From assembly GCA_905478465.1 (NCBI GenBank), contig CAJQIN010000026.1, forward strand, positions 1 through 52,621: DNA of 52,621 bases, read 5' to 3'. The notes beneath the pieces were generated by a model. That model was not told the origin of the DNA and made no database searches. It was given only the letters and a program-made list of their open reading frames with translations. This document shows, piece after piece, positions 18,595 to 29,848 of this stretch. The DNA comes from Minisyncoccota bacterium (GTDB lineage Bacteria > Patescibacteriota > Minisyncoccia > Phycocordibacterales > CAJQIN01). The position numbers and the translations under genes were made by a program. How positions within the stretch are numbered: position 1 is the stretch's first letter; each line of letters opens with the position of its first letter.

Positions 18595-19095
18595 TTATTT
18601 TTCTAGCAATATTAAAGCCTCGGGCATAGCGGGGACATATTTCTGAGGGTTCTGTCTAACGTCGATAATCAGAGCTTCCTTATCTATCCACACAATTTTT
18701 TCAACCTCATCTTCTTGTATTTGAAACGTGTCAATCTCTTTGTCTAAATTACAAGTAAACCATTGTATAAAATGCTTTCTTTCCTTATCTTCAAACTGCT
18801 TGGGCCCAAGATCAAAAGTCTCACCCGCTAGGCCAATTTCTTCTTCTGCTTCTTTATAGATATTTGATTCGTATGTCTCGTTGTGTTCAACTGTTCCCGC
18901 AACTGCCGGCCCCCACATTCCCGGATCTTTCTTTTTAGTTAATTTTCTTTGAGCAATAAGAACCTGATTCTTTGAATTTGTTAGCCATAAAGCTGCTGAT
19001 CGATATATATCTTTTGAGTAGTCAATCTGGTCTCGAGGTTTTGAACCAATTACATTGTCATCAGAATCTACAATAGTAATATTTTCTTTTTCCAT
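18595..19095 (-). CDS. NUDIX hydrolase (IPP isomerase-like subgroup)
   Basis: GTVEHNETYESNIYKEAEEEIG NUDIX box; DSDDNVIGSKPRDQ N-terminus. Confidence 0.85.
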   Translation of the reverse strand: MEKENITIVDSDDNVIGSKPRDQIDYSKDIYRSAALWLTNSKNQVLIAQRKLTKKKDPGMWGPAVAGTVEHNETYESNIYKEAEEEIGLAGETFDLGPKQFEDKERKHFIQWFTCNLDKEIDTFQIQEDEVEKIVWIDKEALIIDVRQNPQKYVPAMPEALILLEK

Positions 19096-19151
19096 CAGTA
19101 TGAGTATACCAGATACATCCTTTATTGTCTGAATACTATACTTAGCATTTG

Positions 19152-19222
19152 CTGCCGGACTAGGACTCGAACCTAGATAAACGGATCCAGAACCCGTTGT
19201 CCTACCATTAGACGATCCGGCA
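19152..19222 (-). tRNA. tRNA-Gln(CTG)
   Basis: Acceptor TGCCGGA/TCCGGCA, anticodon arm ACGGG-TTCTGGA-TCCGT, T-loop TTCGAGT. Confidence 0.92.
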
Positions 19223-19332
19223 ATATTTATCCTTCGTGGTATATAGGATAGTTCTCATACAATACGTCAAAAATGGTGTAAATTCAAGAATAGGCTTCAT
19301 GCGGGAATTGGCGTATATGCTAGTATTGAAAT

Positions 19333-20556
19333 ATGAAAAAAATTGTCATTATTGGGGGAGGATTTGGTGGAGTGTATACTGCACGGCACTTGGAAAAACT
19401 TTTTCGAGTAGATCCCTCTGTTGAAATTACTCTTATTAATAAAACAAATTACTTTCTTTTCACACCTCTGCTTCATGAGGTTGCAACAGGTTCACTGTCA
19501 GCTCGGTCCGTGTCTGAGGGACTTCACCAGGTATTTCGTAATACTGATGTGAATTTCTTGCAAGCTGAGGTAACTCAGGTTGATAGGGAGGCCAAAAAAG
19601 TATACACAAGTGTTGGTATACGAGAATATGATTATCTTGTAGTAGCTACGGGTGCTGAGACTAATTTCTTTGGACTAGAGAATAATGGAGTATTAAAGCT
19701 CAAAACTTTGGCAGATGCTAAGGGTATTCGAGATCATGTCGTTGATTCCCTTGAGAAAGTTGCTCATGAAGAAGATAAAAAAGAAATAGAAAAACTAATG
19801 ACTTTTGTGGTGGTTGGTGCGGGTCCAACGGGAATTGAATTTGCTACAGAGCTTACCGAGTTTGTTCGAGATGCTATTTCTGGGAGATATTCTATGTGCA
19901 AGAAAAAAGCAGAGAATGTGCGAGTTATTTTAGTGCATTCAGGAGGGAGTATTTTGAAACAGTTCTCTAAGTATACTCAAGGGTATGCTTCATGTATTTT
20001 GAAGAAAAAAAATATTGAACTTCGTTTAAATACAAAGGTGGTAGAGATGGGGAAGGAAGGCGTTGTTTTTCTAGGTGGTGAAAAAATGCCAGCACATACT
20101 GTTGTTTGGACAGCTGGTGTTCGTGCGGTTCCACCAGGGTTCTTGCCAGAAGTAGCGATTAGTAAAGAGGGTCGTGTGCTAGTTGAAGATACTTTGCAGC
20201 TTATGGGTGATGAGAATGTGTTTGTTTTAGGTGATACTGCAGGACAAGAAGTGTCTGCGCCAATGTTGGCACAGGTCGCTGTAGCGCAGGCAAAGGTTGT
20301 TGCAAATAATTTATACTTAAAGACTCAAGGAAAAAAACTGAGTATATTTACCTTTAAGAGCCGGGGAATGTTTATATCCCTGGGGAGATGGAGAGCGGCC
20401 GGAGATATTGGAAAATTTAATATACAAGGACCCTTTGCTTGGTGGATGTGGCGAACTATATATTTGTTTAAGTTTATTTCGTGGAGAAAGCGTGTCCGAA
20501 TTATGTTTGAGTGGACGTATGATATGTTTTCTGCGAGAGATGTTACTGAGGTGTAA
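19333..20556 (+). CDS. ndh: Type II NADH dehydrogenase-like FAD oxidoreductase
   Basis: KIVIIGGGFGGVYTARHL, FVVVGAGPTGIEFATEL, FVLGDTA; amphipathic C-terminus (AWWMWRTIYLFKFISWRKRVR). Confidence 0.85.
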   Translation: MKKIVIIGGGFGGVYTARHLEKLFRVDPSVEITLINKTNYFLFTPLLHEVATGSLSARSVSEGLHQVFRNTDVNFLQAEVTQVDREAKKVYTSVGIREYDYLVVATGAETNFFGLENNGVLKLKTLADAKGIRDHVVDSLEKVAHEEDKKEIEKLMTFVVVGAGPTGIEFATELTEFVRDAISGRYSMCKKKAENVRVILVHSGGSILKQFSKYTQGYASCILKKKNIELRLNTKVVEMGKEGVVFLGGEKMPAHTVVWTAGVRAVPPGFLPEVAISKEGRVLVEDTLQLMGDENVFVLGDTAGQEVSAPMLAQVAVAQAKVVANNLYLKTQGKKLSIFTFKSRGMFISLGRWRAAGDIGKFNIQGPFAWWMWRTIYLFKFISWRKRVRIMFEWTYDMFSARDVTEV

Positions 20557-20638
20557 AAGGATACCTTGTGGATAACTTGACTTTTCTGATGTAAGGTGCT
20601 ACACTTATTTTCGTAAACGTGACTCATGTGCAATCAAG

Positions 20639-20721
20639 TATTTGTATTTGTAAATGAGAGGGTTCGAACGTTTTGCTAGTGTTTTCTAACGAGAACCTAG
20701 TCATTTACAAGTAATCAAATA
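20639..20721 (+). promoter_or_regulatory. Long 5'UTR hairpin before the RRM gene
   Basis: TATTTG/CAAATA, TTGTAAATGA/TCATTTACAA, GGTTC/GAACC and CGTT/AACG nested stems; ends 6 nt before ATG 20728. Confidence 0.7.
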
Positions 20722-20727
20722 TCTAAA

Positions 20728-20988
20728 ATGGCAAAGAAATTGTATGTTGGTGGTGTGAACTATGATACTACTGACGATGGTCTTCGATCAGCTTTTGAAC
20801 AAGCTGGTACTGTGGAGTCTGCAACTATTATCATGGACAAGATGACAGGACGATCAAAAGGATTCGGTTTTGTTGAAATGTCTTCAGATGAGGAAGCTGA
20901 CAAAGCTATCGAGATGTTCAACGATCAAGAAATTGATGGACGAACAGTCAAGGTAAACGAAGCTCGACCAAAGAAAGAGTGGAACTAA
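20728..20988 (+). CDS. RRM-domain RNA-binding protein
   Basis: KLYVGGVNY (RNP2), SKGFGFVEM (RNP1). Confidence 0.95.
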   Translation: MAKKLYVGGVNYDTTDDGLRSAFEQAGTVESATIIMDKMTGRSKGFGFVEMSSDEEADKAIEMFNDQEIDGRTVKVNEARPKKEWN

Positions 20989-21000
20989 CTCAATCTTAAA

Positions 21001-21036
21001 AAACACCCTACTCAGCAATGAGTGGGGTGTTTTTTG
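21001..21036 (+). terminator. Intrinsic terminator
   Basis: AAACACCCTACTCA gcaa TGAGTGGGGTGTTTTTT. Confidence 0.85.
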
Positions 21037-21076
21037 TATTTGATACTATGCGTTTGTAGTATATAATGTCTCTTAT

Positions 21077-21781
21077 ATGATGTTTTTCACATTTTTTCAC
21101 GCAGATAACAATGAAAAGAGTAACGCAATAGAGAAATTGATCGAACAGAGTACCCCTCGTCCAGATTTTTTCCTATTGGTGGTTCTTTCAACAGCCCTTG
21201 CAACACTCGGTATTATTATTGAAAGTGTTCCGGTAATTATCGGTAGTATGTTGCTTGCACCACTTTTGTACCCTATTTTAGCCATTGGTATGGGACTTTC
21301 TATTTCTGATAAGCGCTTGATTGGACGTTCTGCAACAACACTTGCTCAGGGTCTAGCTGTGGCTATTATATCAGCCATTATAGTGTCTTTGTTTTTTGTA
21401 AAAAGAAATGATCTTGCTGGTGTTGATCTGCCACGTACCGCAACACTTGTTGATTTGGGTATTGCTATTCTATCTGGTTTCGCGGCTTCTTTTGCTCTTA
21501 CCAAGAAGAGTTTGAACGAATCTTTTTCCGGAGTTGCTATTGCTGCAGCTCTCGTGCCACCACTTGCAACACTTGGTATTGCTATCGTGCGATTTAACTG
21601 GACTCTCCTGCAAGAAACCATCGTTACACTCATTGTGAGTATTGTCGGTATTGTTTTGACAAGTCTATTCGTTTTTGTACTGTTTAATTTTCATAATAAA
21701 AAAACATTGGTGCATAAGGTTATTGAAACTGAAGACAAGGGTGTAAAAGATGCTATTAAAAAAGCAGAAGCTATTGAATAA
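21077..21781 (+). CDS. DUF389 membrane protein
   Basis: STALATLGIIIESVPVIIGSMLLAPLLYPILAIGMGL pattern. Confidence 0.85.
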   Translation: MMFFTFFHADNNEKSNAIEKLIEQSTPRPDFFLLVVLSTALATLGIIIESVPVIIGSMLLAPLLYPILAIGMGLSISDKRLIGRSATTLAQGLAVAIISAIIVSLFFVKRNDLAGVDLPRTATLVDLGIAILSGFAASFALTKKSLNESFSGVAIAAALVPPLATLGIAIVRFNWTLLQETIVTLIVSIVGIVLTSLFVFVLFNFHNKKTLVHKVIETEDKGVKDAIKKAEAIE

Positions 21782-21786
21782 TATAT

Positions 21787-22053
21787 ATGGAAACTCTTGT
21801 AAAAGCTGATTTATTTTTCTTCGTTACCACAATAGCGGTGATCATCGGGTCTATTTTAATTGCTGTTATTTTTGTGTATGTGATTCGTATCTTGCGTAAC
21901 GTGACGCACGTGACAGAACGAGTAGTTGAGGAGAGTGATAGGATTATTGAAGATGTTGAGGTATTACGAAGTAATGTTAAGAAGAAAGGTATTATATTGG
22001 GGGGATTGTTTAAACTGTTTACTAATAAATTTAAAAACAAAAAAAATAAATAA
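21787..22053 (+). CDS. Small single-TM protein
   Basis: N-terminal TM, charged C-terminus, compact spacing with neighbours. Confidence 0.6.
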   Translation: METLVKADLFFFVTTIAVIIGSILIAVIFVYVIRILRNVTHVTERVVEESDRIIEDVEVLRSNVKKKGIILGGLFKLFTNKFKNKKNK

Positions 22054-22054
22054 T

Positions 22055-22447
22055 ATGAAGAAGAAAAAGAAAGTAGTTAATACCGGAAAAGTAGCTGTTG
22101 GTATTGGAGCAGGACTTGCTGTGGCAGCCGCGGCTGGAGCAGCTTGGCTTTACGGAACAAAAGATGGCGCAAAGCAGAGAAAGAAACTTGAGGCATGGAT
22201 GCTGAAAGCCAAGGGTGAGGTAATGGAAAAAATTGAGAAGATGAAAGATGTGACAGAAGATGAGTATAAAGAAGTAATTGATAAGGTTCTTTTAAAATAT
22301 AAAAAACTAAAATCTGTCAGTACTCCGAAAGTGGTACAACTTGAAAAGGATCTGAAGAAGCATTGGAAAAATATTGAGAAACAATGTGCACCGAAGAAGA
22401 AAGTGATTAAGAAAAAACCAGCTATTAAAAAAGCAAAGAAAAAATAG
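22055..22447 (+). CDS. YtxH-like protein
   Basis: Gly/Ala-rich TM then WLYGTKDGAKQRKKLEAWMLKAKGEV; Lys-rich tail. Confidence 0.65.
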   Translation: MKKKKKVVNTGKVAVGIGAGLAVAAAAGAAWLYGTKDGAKQRKKLEAWMLKAKGEVMEKIEKMKDVTEDEYKEVIDKVLLKYKKLKSVSTPKVVQLEKDLKKHWKNIEKQCAPKKKVIKKKPAIKKAKKK

Positions 22448-22468
22448 TGGAGGAAGGTGAGATAAATA

Positions 22469-22507
22469 AAAATACCGATACAAACTTTGTTTGTGTCGGT
22501 ATTTTTA
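22469..22507 (+). terminator. Intrinsic terminator
   Basis: AAATACCGATACAAAC/GTTTGTGTCGGTATTTTT. Confidence 0.8.
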
Positions 22508-22546
22508 TTAGATAACGTTTTATTTTTTTGTAAGGCAGAATATCTA

Positions 22547-23731
22547 TTATAGAGTATCTTGTATTGATAGAGCGCAATGGATACCCCAGAACATACATAT
22601 TCCCAGAATGGCAAAAATAGCAGGGAAGGGAACAAAGAAAAGTGCTAATGATCCGAGAAGTGGTCCTATTAGATAAGAGAGAGGGCTGGTGGCTCTGAAT
22701 ACAGATATTAAGTCACTGTCGTCTTCATTAACATGTTTAAAGAAGTAGCTTTCTGTCATGATCTCTACCAGACTTGCTCCTACACGTGTCATAAAAAGAA
22801 TACCTGCAAGCAGTATGAAGCTTTGTGTGGCAATTTGAGAGATGGCAAATGTGGACATGCCCATAATTGTAAAACCAATTACGAGTATCTCTTTTTCTCC
22901 GTATTTTTTATCAGCAAGATATCCTGCGGGTATTTGGAATATGGCAAAAGGTAGGAGCATGATTGTGAAAATGATACCAATTTCTTGCCAAGAAAATCCA
23001 AGGTGTTGGATTAAGTATACAGGTGTGTAGATAACCATCCATGCGTAGAAGAATTGCAAAAGAAAGCGTGCTGTGATTATGTGCCTTAAATCTTTATGAT
23101 TTTTGATGTAAGAGAATGCCCCCCAGAAATTTTTTGGAGCAGTTATGTTTTTTGATACAGGGCGTAGTTTGTATGTTACTAATAAAAGTATAGGAATAAT
23201 AAATAGTGAGGATATTAGATACACACGACTAAAGTTATCAGCTCCGAGCAGGAACCCTGTGATTGTTGGTGCAATGATGAAGGTTATGTTTGATAGTCCC
23301 AGATAGAGTCCTCGAATACGTCCTGTTTGACTCTCTGTTTTAGATCCCTCTTCTAGGAAGAGGTCAAATACGTACATAAGAGAAGATACAACTCCTCTAT
23401 AAACAACAAAGAAAATAAGGATGATGGCGGGACTTGCACCGAAGGTGAGAACAAGTAGAGAGAGTAGTTCTAGTGCAAGCAATATTATGCTAAGTGCATA
23501 AGCACTTATTTTTTTAAGAATCCACGGAGCAGAAAAAAGAATACCAAGAGAAACACATGCTCCGGCACTGAAAAGTAATCCTACATTTCTTGCTGATACA
23601 AATTGTTCTATGAAAGAAGAGTTGATGTATGTAATAAGGGCAGCACTTGAGGAAAAAAGAACAAATGAAGAAAATATAGCAGGAAGAGTGCTGGCACGAG
23701 GACGTAATTGTTGTTGCATAAACAATATCAT
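22547..23731 (-). CDS. MFS transporter
   Basis: About 12 TM segments; GYLADKKYGEKEI between TM helices. Confidence 0.8.
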   Translation of the reverse strand: MILFMQQQLRPRASTLPAIFSSFVLFSSSAALITYINSSFIEQFVSARNVGLLFSAGACVSLGILFSAPWILKKISAYALSIILLALELLSLLVLTFGASPAIILIFFVVYRGVVSSLMYVFDLFLEEGSKTESQTGRIRGLYLGLSNITFIIAPTITGFLLGADNFSRVYLISSLFIIPILLLVTYKLRPVSKNITAPKNFWGAFSYIKNHKDLRHIITARFLLQFFYAWMVIYTPVYLIQHLGFSWQEIGIIFTIMLLPFAIFQIPAGYLADKKYGEKEILVIGFTIMGMSTFAISQIATQSFILLAGILFMTRVGASLVEIMTESYFFKHVNEDDSDLISVFRATSPLSYLIGPLLGSLALFFVPFPAIFAILGICMFWGIHCALSIQDTL

Positions 23732-23759
23732 AACATAGCTTGTTCTGGTTATGGTTTGA

Positions 23760-23797
23760 AAAATAACCTCATCAGAATTCTGATGAGGTTATTTTTT
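23760..23797 (-). terminator. Terminator downstream of RNase J
   Basis: Palindrome AATAACCTCATCAGAATTCTGATGAGGTTATT flanked by A/T runs. Confidence 0.75.
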
Positions 23798-23815
23798 GTA
23801 TAGAGGTTTAATTAT

Positions 23816-25741
23816 TTAAATTCCCAAAACAACAGGAATAATGATAGGCTTCTTTTCAGTTTTTTGATACAAGAACTTTGTGATATCACGTGTTACCTGA
23901 TCCTTCACATAGTCAAAGTTTATTGGGTTCATGTTATGTGTTGATCGTTCGACACTTTTCTTGATAATCATGCGTGCTTGTTGAAGCAAGTCTTGTGATT
24001 CTCGAAGATAAATAAATCCACGTGAAATAATATCAGGACTTTTCTTTAGTTTTCCTGTTTTAGTATTGATGCTCGCAATAATTACAAACATTCCATCTTC
24101 TGAAAGCATTTTTCTATCTCGGATAACAACATCTTGGAGGTTTCCGATATTTGTTCCTTCTACCATCATTTCTTCTGCAGGAGCTTTTACCTTGAGCACT
24201 GTCATTGTTTCTCCGTCTGGTGTGAATTCGATGATACTTCCATTTTCAGGAACAACAATATTTTCTTTTTTTACACCAAGATTCATTGCCATTTCTGCAT
24301 GGAGTTTTAACATGTAATGGTATCCATGAACTGGCATAAAGAATTTGTAGGGAACTTGTGAGTGAATCCATTCAAGTTCTGCTCGTTTTCCGTGTCCTGA
24401 GGTGTGAACATCTGAATCAAGATAGGTAATGATTTTGGCATCATGTCGGAAAAGATTATCTTTGAGTTTCTGTACTGATTTATCGTTTCCAGGAATAACA
24501 GAAGAAGATAGAATCACTGTGTCTGTTGCATTAAGTCTAATGTTCTTGTGAGTCTTGTTAGACATACGCATAAGTGCTGCAAACTCCTCTCCTTGAGCAC
24601 CTGTTGCAAGTACCATTATCTTGTGTGGTGGATATTTGTCTATGTCGCTGATAGGAATAATTAGAGATAGGTCTGTAAGTTCAAGATGTCTAACGATTTC
24701 AAGGTTAGTTTTCATACTTCGGCCTTCGACAACTATCTTTCGTCCGTATTTTTTTGCAGATTCAACAAAAGCAATAATACGTTCTACCTGTGAGGCGAAT
24801 GTTGCAATGATAAGGCGTCCTTTTGTCTCGCTAATAATCTTGTCTACATTATCGATAACAATTTGTTCTGAAAGTGACCATCCTGGTTTTTCAATTCCGG
24901 TTGAGTCCATGGTGAACAAGAGAACTTTTCTGTTTTTGAAAACTGACCATTGTTTTATTTCATCTTCTACTGGGATACCATCTTTGTTTTCTACACGCAC
25001 ATCTCCTGTGGTAATTATGTCACCGGCGGGTGTTTCGATTATGATTCCTGTTGCATCTGGAATAGAGTGGGTAAGTCCAAAAAATCTAGCTTTGAGATGT
25101 TTAGTGAGAGGCGTAGCTACGTCGGCTGGTCCTATGATGTTCATGTTGAGTTTGGGAAGGTGTGGATGCTCTTCTTGTCTCTTTTGTATAAGGATTGCTC
25201 CAAATTCTCGAGTATAAATTGGTGGATTACCAAGCTTTTCAATAAGAAAAGGAATTGCTCCAATATGGTCGAGGTGACCATGAGTAATAACCATTGCTTT
25301 AATTTTGTCTTTGCGTTCTTCGAGATAGGTAACATTAGGTAGGATGTAGTCTACTCCTGGTGTGTCAGCATCTGTAAATTGGATACCACAGTCAACAACA
25401 ACAATTTCGTCTTTGTACTCAATAACCGTCATATTTCGTCCAATTTCCTGAACTCCTCCTAGGGGAATAACTCGAATATTCTCTCCTGCGGGTGGAATTA
25501 TTACAGGTTTTTTAGGTCCATGAGGTCGTGTTTGAGGACGTCCGTGTGAGTGTTGTTTTGGTCCACTATGTTTTCGTCTGTGTGGTCCGTGTCCTCCATT
25601 TGCAGGACGACGACGTGGCGTAGTATCTGTTGAAGTTTTTTTAGTTGTGGTGATAGTATTAGTTCTCACTTTGGGGGCTTGTGTACCCTCGGCACTCCAT
25701 GTACGCATACGTGATGTGCTAGTTGGTTTGTTCTCTGTCAT
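23816..25741 (-). CDS. rnj: Ribonuclease J
   Basis: Metallo-beta-lactamase THGHLDHIGAIP, beta-CASP domain, HTSGHGKRAEL, MPVHGYHYMLKLHAEMA. Confidence 0.93.
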   Translation of the reverse strand: MTENKPTSTSRMRTWSAEGTQAPKVRTNTITTTKKTSTDTTPRRRPANGGHGPHRRKHSGPKQHSHGRPQTRPHGPKKPVIIPPAGENIRVIPLGGVQEIGRNMTVIEYKDEIVVVDCGIQFTDADTPGVDYILPNVTYLEERKDKIKAMVITHGHLDHIGAIPFLIEKLGNPPIYTREFGAILIQKRQEEHPHLPKLNMNIIGPADVATPLTKHLKARFFGLTHSIPDATGIIIETPAGDIITTGDVRVENKDGIPVEDEIKQWSVFKNRKVLLFTMDSTGIEKPGWSLSEQIVIDNVDKIISETKGRLIIATFASQVERIIAFVESAKKYGRKIVVEGRSMKTNLEIVRHLELTDLSLIIPISDIDKYPPHKIMVLATGAQGEEFAALMRMSNKTHKNIRLNATDTVILSSSVIPGNDKSVQKLKDNLFRHDAKIITYLDSDVHTSGHGKRAELEWIHSQVPYKFFMPVHGYHYMLKLHAEMAMNLGVKKENIVVPENGSIIEFTPDGETMTVLKVKAPAEEMMVEGTNIGNLQDVVIRDRKMLSEDGMFVIIASINTKTGKLKKSPDIISRGFIYLRESQDLLQQARMIIKKSVERSTHNMNPINFDYVKDQVTRDITKFLYQKTEKKPIIIPVVLGI

Positions 25742-25795
25742 TAAGTTTGTATGAATCTTTATATATTAAATTTATCTAAAGATGTCATTATTAAT

Positions 25796-27520
25796 TTATT
25801 TGATAAAAATATTCCAAATACGTTCCGTCTCTATATACCATGTGTGTATCTCACTAAAACGATCAGAAGGTAGCACTACGTTATTTATCTGTGCATCCTG
25901 AATTTTGTTTGGGAGTACGTAGGTAAAATAAGGGGAATAAATAAACACGGCAGGGATATCTTTTTGAATCTCTTCATTTATAGACACAAGAAGTTCCTGC
26001 TTCTTTGTTGTATTAAAAGCTATTCTAGCATCTTCTAGTAACTTGTCTACCGTGATATTTGTATAGAGTGCTATGTTTAATCCCGGGTCAACTCTCCCTG
26101 ATGAATGCCAGAATGGGTACAAATCAGTATTTCTGCCAACTACTTCTCCAAATAGTAGTGTCTCATAATTACGAGGTCTTATAATATTTTGGTTGAGATC
26201 ATTTGTTTCAAATATTTTTATTGAAACATCGGCGCCAAAATCTGCCCATTGTTGTTTCATTGCTTCTGCTACTTGTACTAGCTCTGGTGTATTTGATGTT
26301 GATATAGAGAAAACAAGACGGTAAGTTCCTTCTTTTTTAGTTTCTTTTTCATATATATTAGTTTCTTCGTTTTTCTTCCAGCCTGCTTCAGTTAGAAGTT
26401 CGCGGGCTTCTTCTGTTGATGAATTTATCAAACTCTGATTATTAAAGGGAATGGGTCCATGTGTTACCTGGGCATTGTTGTTGAAAATGCTTTCAACAAT
26501 AGTTTTTTTATCAATAGCTAGGTTTAGTGCTTTTCGTACTTCTTTTTCAAGAAAAATAGTAGATTCGTCTTGATTAAAGAAAAGTCCAAATACTCTAGGT
26601 AGAGAAGTCGTATAAAGGGTGCTTTCATCAAGATCTAAAGTATTGAGGTTTTCTGTTGAGATGCTGTTTATAGAATCTATTTTTTTGTCAGAAAAATCTT
26701 TCATAAGAGTTTCTTCTGATTGATAAAGATTAATCATTAGGTGAGAAATGTAGGGTGTTCCAAGTGCGTACTGTTTGAATGGTATGAGACTGTATTGTGT
26801 TGGGAGGCCGCTTGAGTTGTATTGCACAGAGTCAATTTTATAGGGACCAGATCCGGTTGGGGTAATATTGAATTGACTAAACTGAAATTGCTCAGCAGTA
26901 ACATTTTTCCATATATGTTTTGGAAGAATTCCTAAAGTGAAATTTTCAATAAAAGGCTCGTAAGCTTGGTCAAGGGTGAATGATATATCTGTGGGAGAGA
27001 TAATGTTTGTTTGCACACCGCCCCAGCTTGCTTGTCGAGGACTTTTAAGTAGCGGGTCTTGTGCCATGGCGATAGTAAATGCTACATCTTCTGTGGTAAG
27101 CGGGGTACCGTCATGAAATGTTAGGTCGTTTTTGAGGGTAAATACATACGTACGTCCATCTTCTGAAATACTGTAATCTTGTGCAAGATTTGGAGTATAT
27201 GAACCATCAGACTTTACTGAAAGTAGTCCTGAATACAAAAGAACCGTCAGGTCTTTGTCTGCATCAGAAATTGCCAAGATAGGATTAATGAATCTAGGAA
27301 TACCTGTGATTCCTTCTCGAAGTTTTCCACCTTGCGTTGGTACCTCTGTTAGATAGCTGTTATTTACTTGTATAAGAAGGATTACTCCTGAGATTAGGAA
27401 TATAAAAATTGCTGTAAAGAAAATAACCTTTTCGGTAATAGAAAAATTACGCACAACTATACTTATGCGTGTAAGGGGTTTTAAATGAATATTGCGTGTA
27501 AAAATGCGAAAAAAATTCAC
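25796..27520 (-). CDS. Family 5 extracellular solute-binding protein (peptide-binding), membrane anchored
   Basis: LREGITGIPRFINPILAISDADKDLTVLLYSGL..., YVFTLKNDLTFHDGTPLTTEDV. Confidence 0.85.
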   Translation of the reverse strand: MNFFRIFTRNIHLKPLTRISIVVRNFSITEKVIFFTAIFIFLISGVILLIQVNNSYLTEVPTQGGKLREGITGIPRFINPILAISDADKDLTVLLYSGLLSVKSDGSYTPNLAQDYSISEDGRTYVFTLKNDLTFHDGTPLTTEDVAFTIAMAQDPLLKSPRQASWGGVQTNIISPTDISFTLDQAYEPFIENFTLGILPKHIWKNVTAEQFQFSQFNITPTGSGPYKIDSVQYNSSGLPTQYSLIPFKQYALGTPYISHLMINLYQSEETLMKDFSDKKIDSINSISTENLNTLDLDESTLYTTSLPRVFGLFFNQDESTIFLEKEVRKALNLAIDKKTIVESIFNNNAQVTHGPIPFNNQSLINSSTEEARELLTEAGWKKNEETNIYEKETKKEGTYRLVFSISTSNTPELVQVAEAMKQQWADFGADVSIKIFETNDLNQNIIRPRNYETLLFGEVVGRNTDLYPFWHSSGRVDPGLNIALYTNITVDKLLEDARIAFNTTKKQELLVSINEEIQKDIPAVFIYSPYFTYVLPNKIQDAQINNVVLPSDRFSEIHTWYIETERIWNIFIK

Positions 27521-27539
27521 GATAGTGTAGGACTATGTC

Positions 27540-27758
27540 CTAAAGAACTAATGCTACAATTGCTGTTACTGCAAAAAGGATACTAAATACAACACTAAGT
27601 TGGAATAGTACTTTTTCCATACCTCGACGAGTGTGATGTGTTGAGCTTCCAAGGTCACCTCCAAGAGCACCGCCAAGTCCAGCTTCAGATCGTTGAAGAA
27701 GAATAGTAATGATAAGTCCTACTGAAAGAATGATTTGAAATACTGAAATATATGTCAT
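27540..27758 (-). CDS. secG: Preprotein translocase subunit SecG
   Basis: ILLQRSEAGLGGALGG; two TM; start MTYISVF. Confidence 0.85.
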   Translation of the reverse strand: MTYISVFQIILSVGLIITILLQRSEAGLGGALGGDLGSSTHHTRRGMEKVLFQLSVVFSILFAVTAIVALVL

Positions 27759-27804
27759 ATAAAATAATGGTAGCAGAAAATTGATTTTTAGCAATATAGT
27801 GATG

Positions 27805-27857
27805 TTGACTCAGTTGAGTCATATTTTGTAGTATACTGTCTATTATTAGTAATAATA
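27805..27857 (+). promoter_or_regulatory. groESL promoter/operator region with two palindromes
   Basis: TGACTCA-GT-TGAGTCA (27806-27821), TATACT (27832-27837), TATTATTA-G-TAATAATA (27841-27857). Confidence 0.5.
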
Positions 27858-27872
27858 TTGTAAGGTTTTTAT

Positions 27873-29830
<1,958 letters not shown>

Positions 29831-29848
29831 ATTAATATTTAGTTATAC

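Noticed and set aside
18010-18597. Integron attC-like sites between cassettes
   Set aside because: The GC-rich intergenic segments are imperfect palindromes but lack RYYYAAC/GTTRRRY core pairs; conservative amino-acid substitutions support a coding explanation better, and no integrase is present.
20325-20633. 102-aa minus-strand ORF
   Set aside because: Antisense to the ndh 3' end and extends into the RRM promoter; no domain.
24621-25217. 198-aa plus-strand ORF
   Set aside because: Antisense to RNase J with no recognisable domain.
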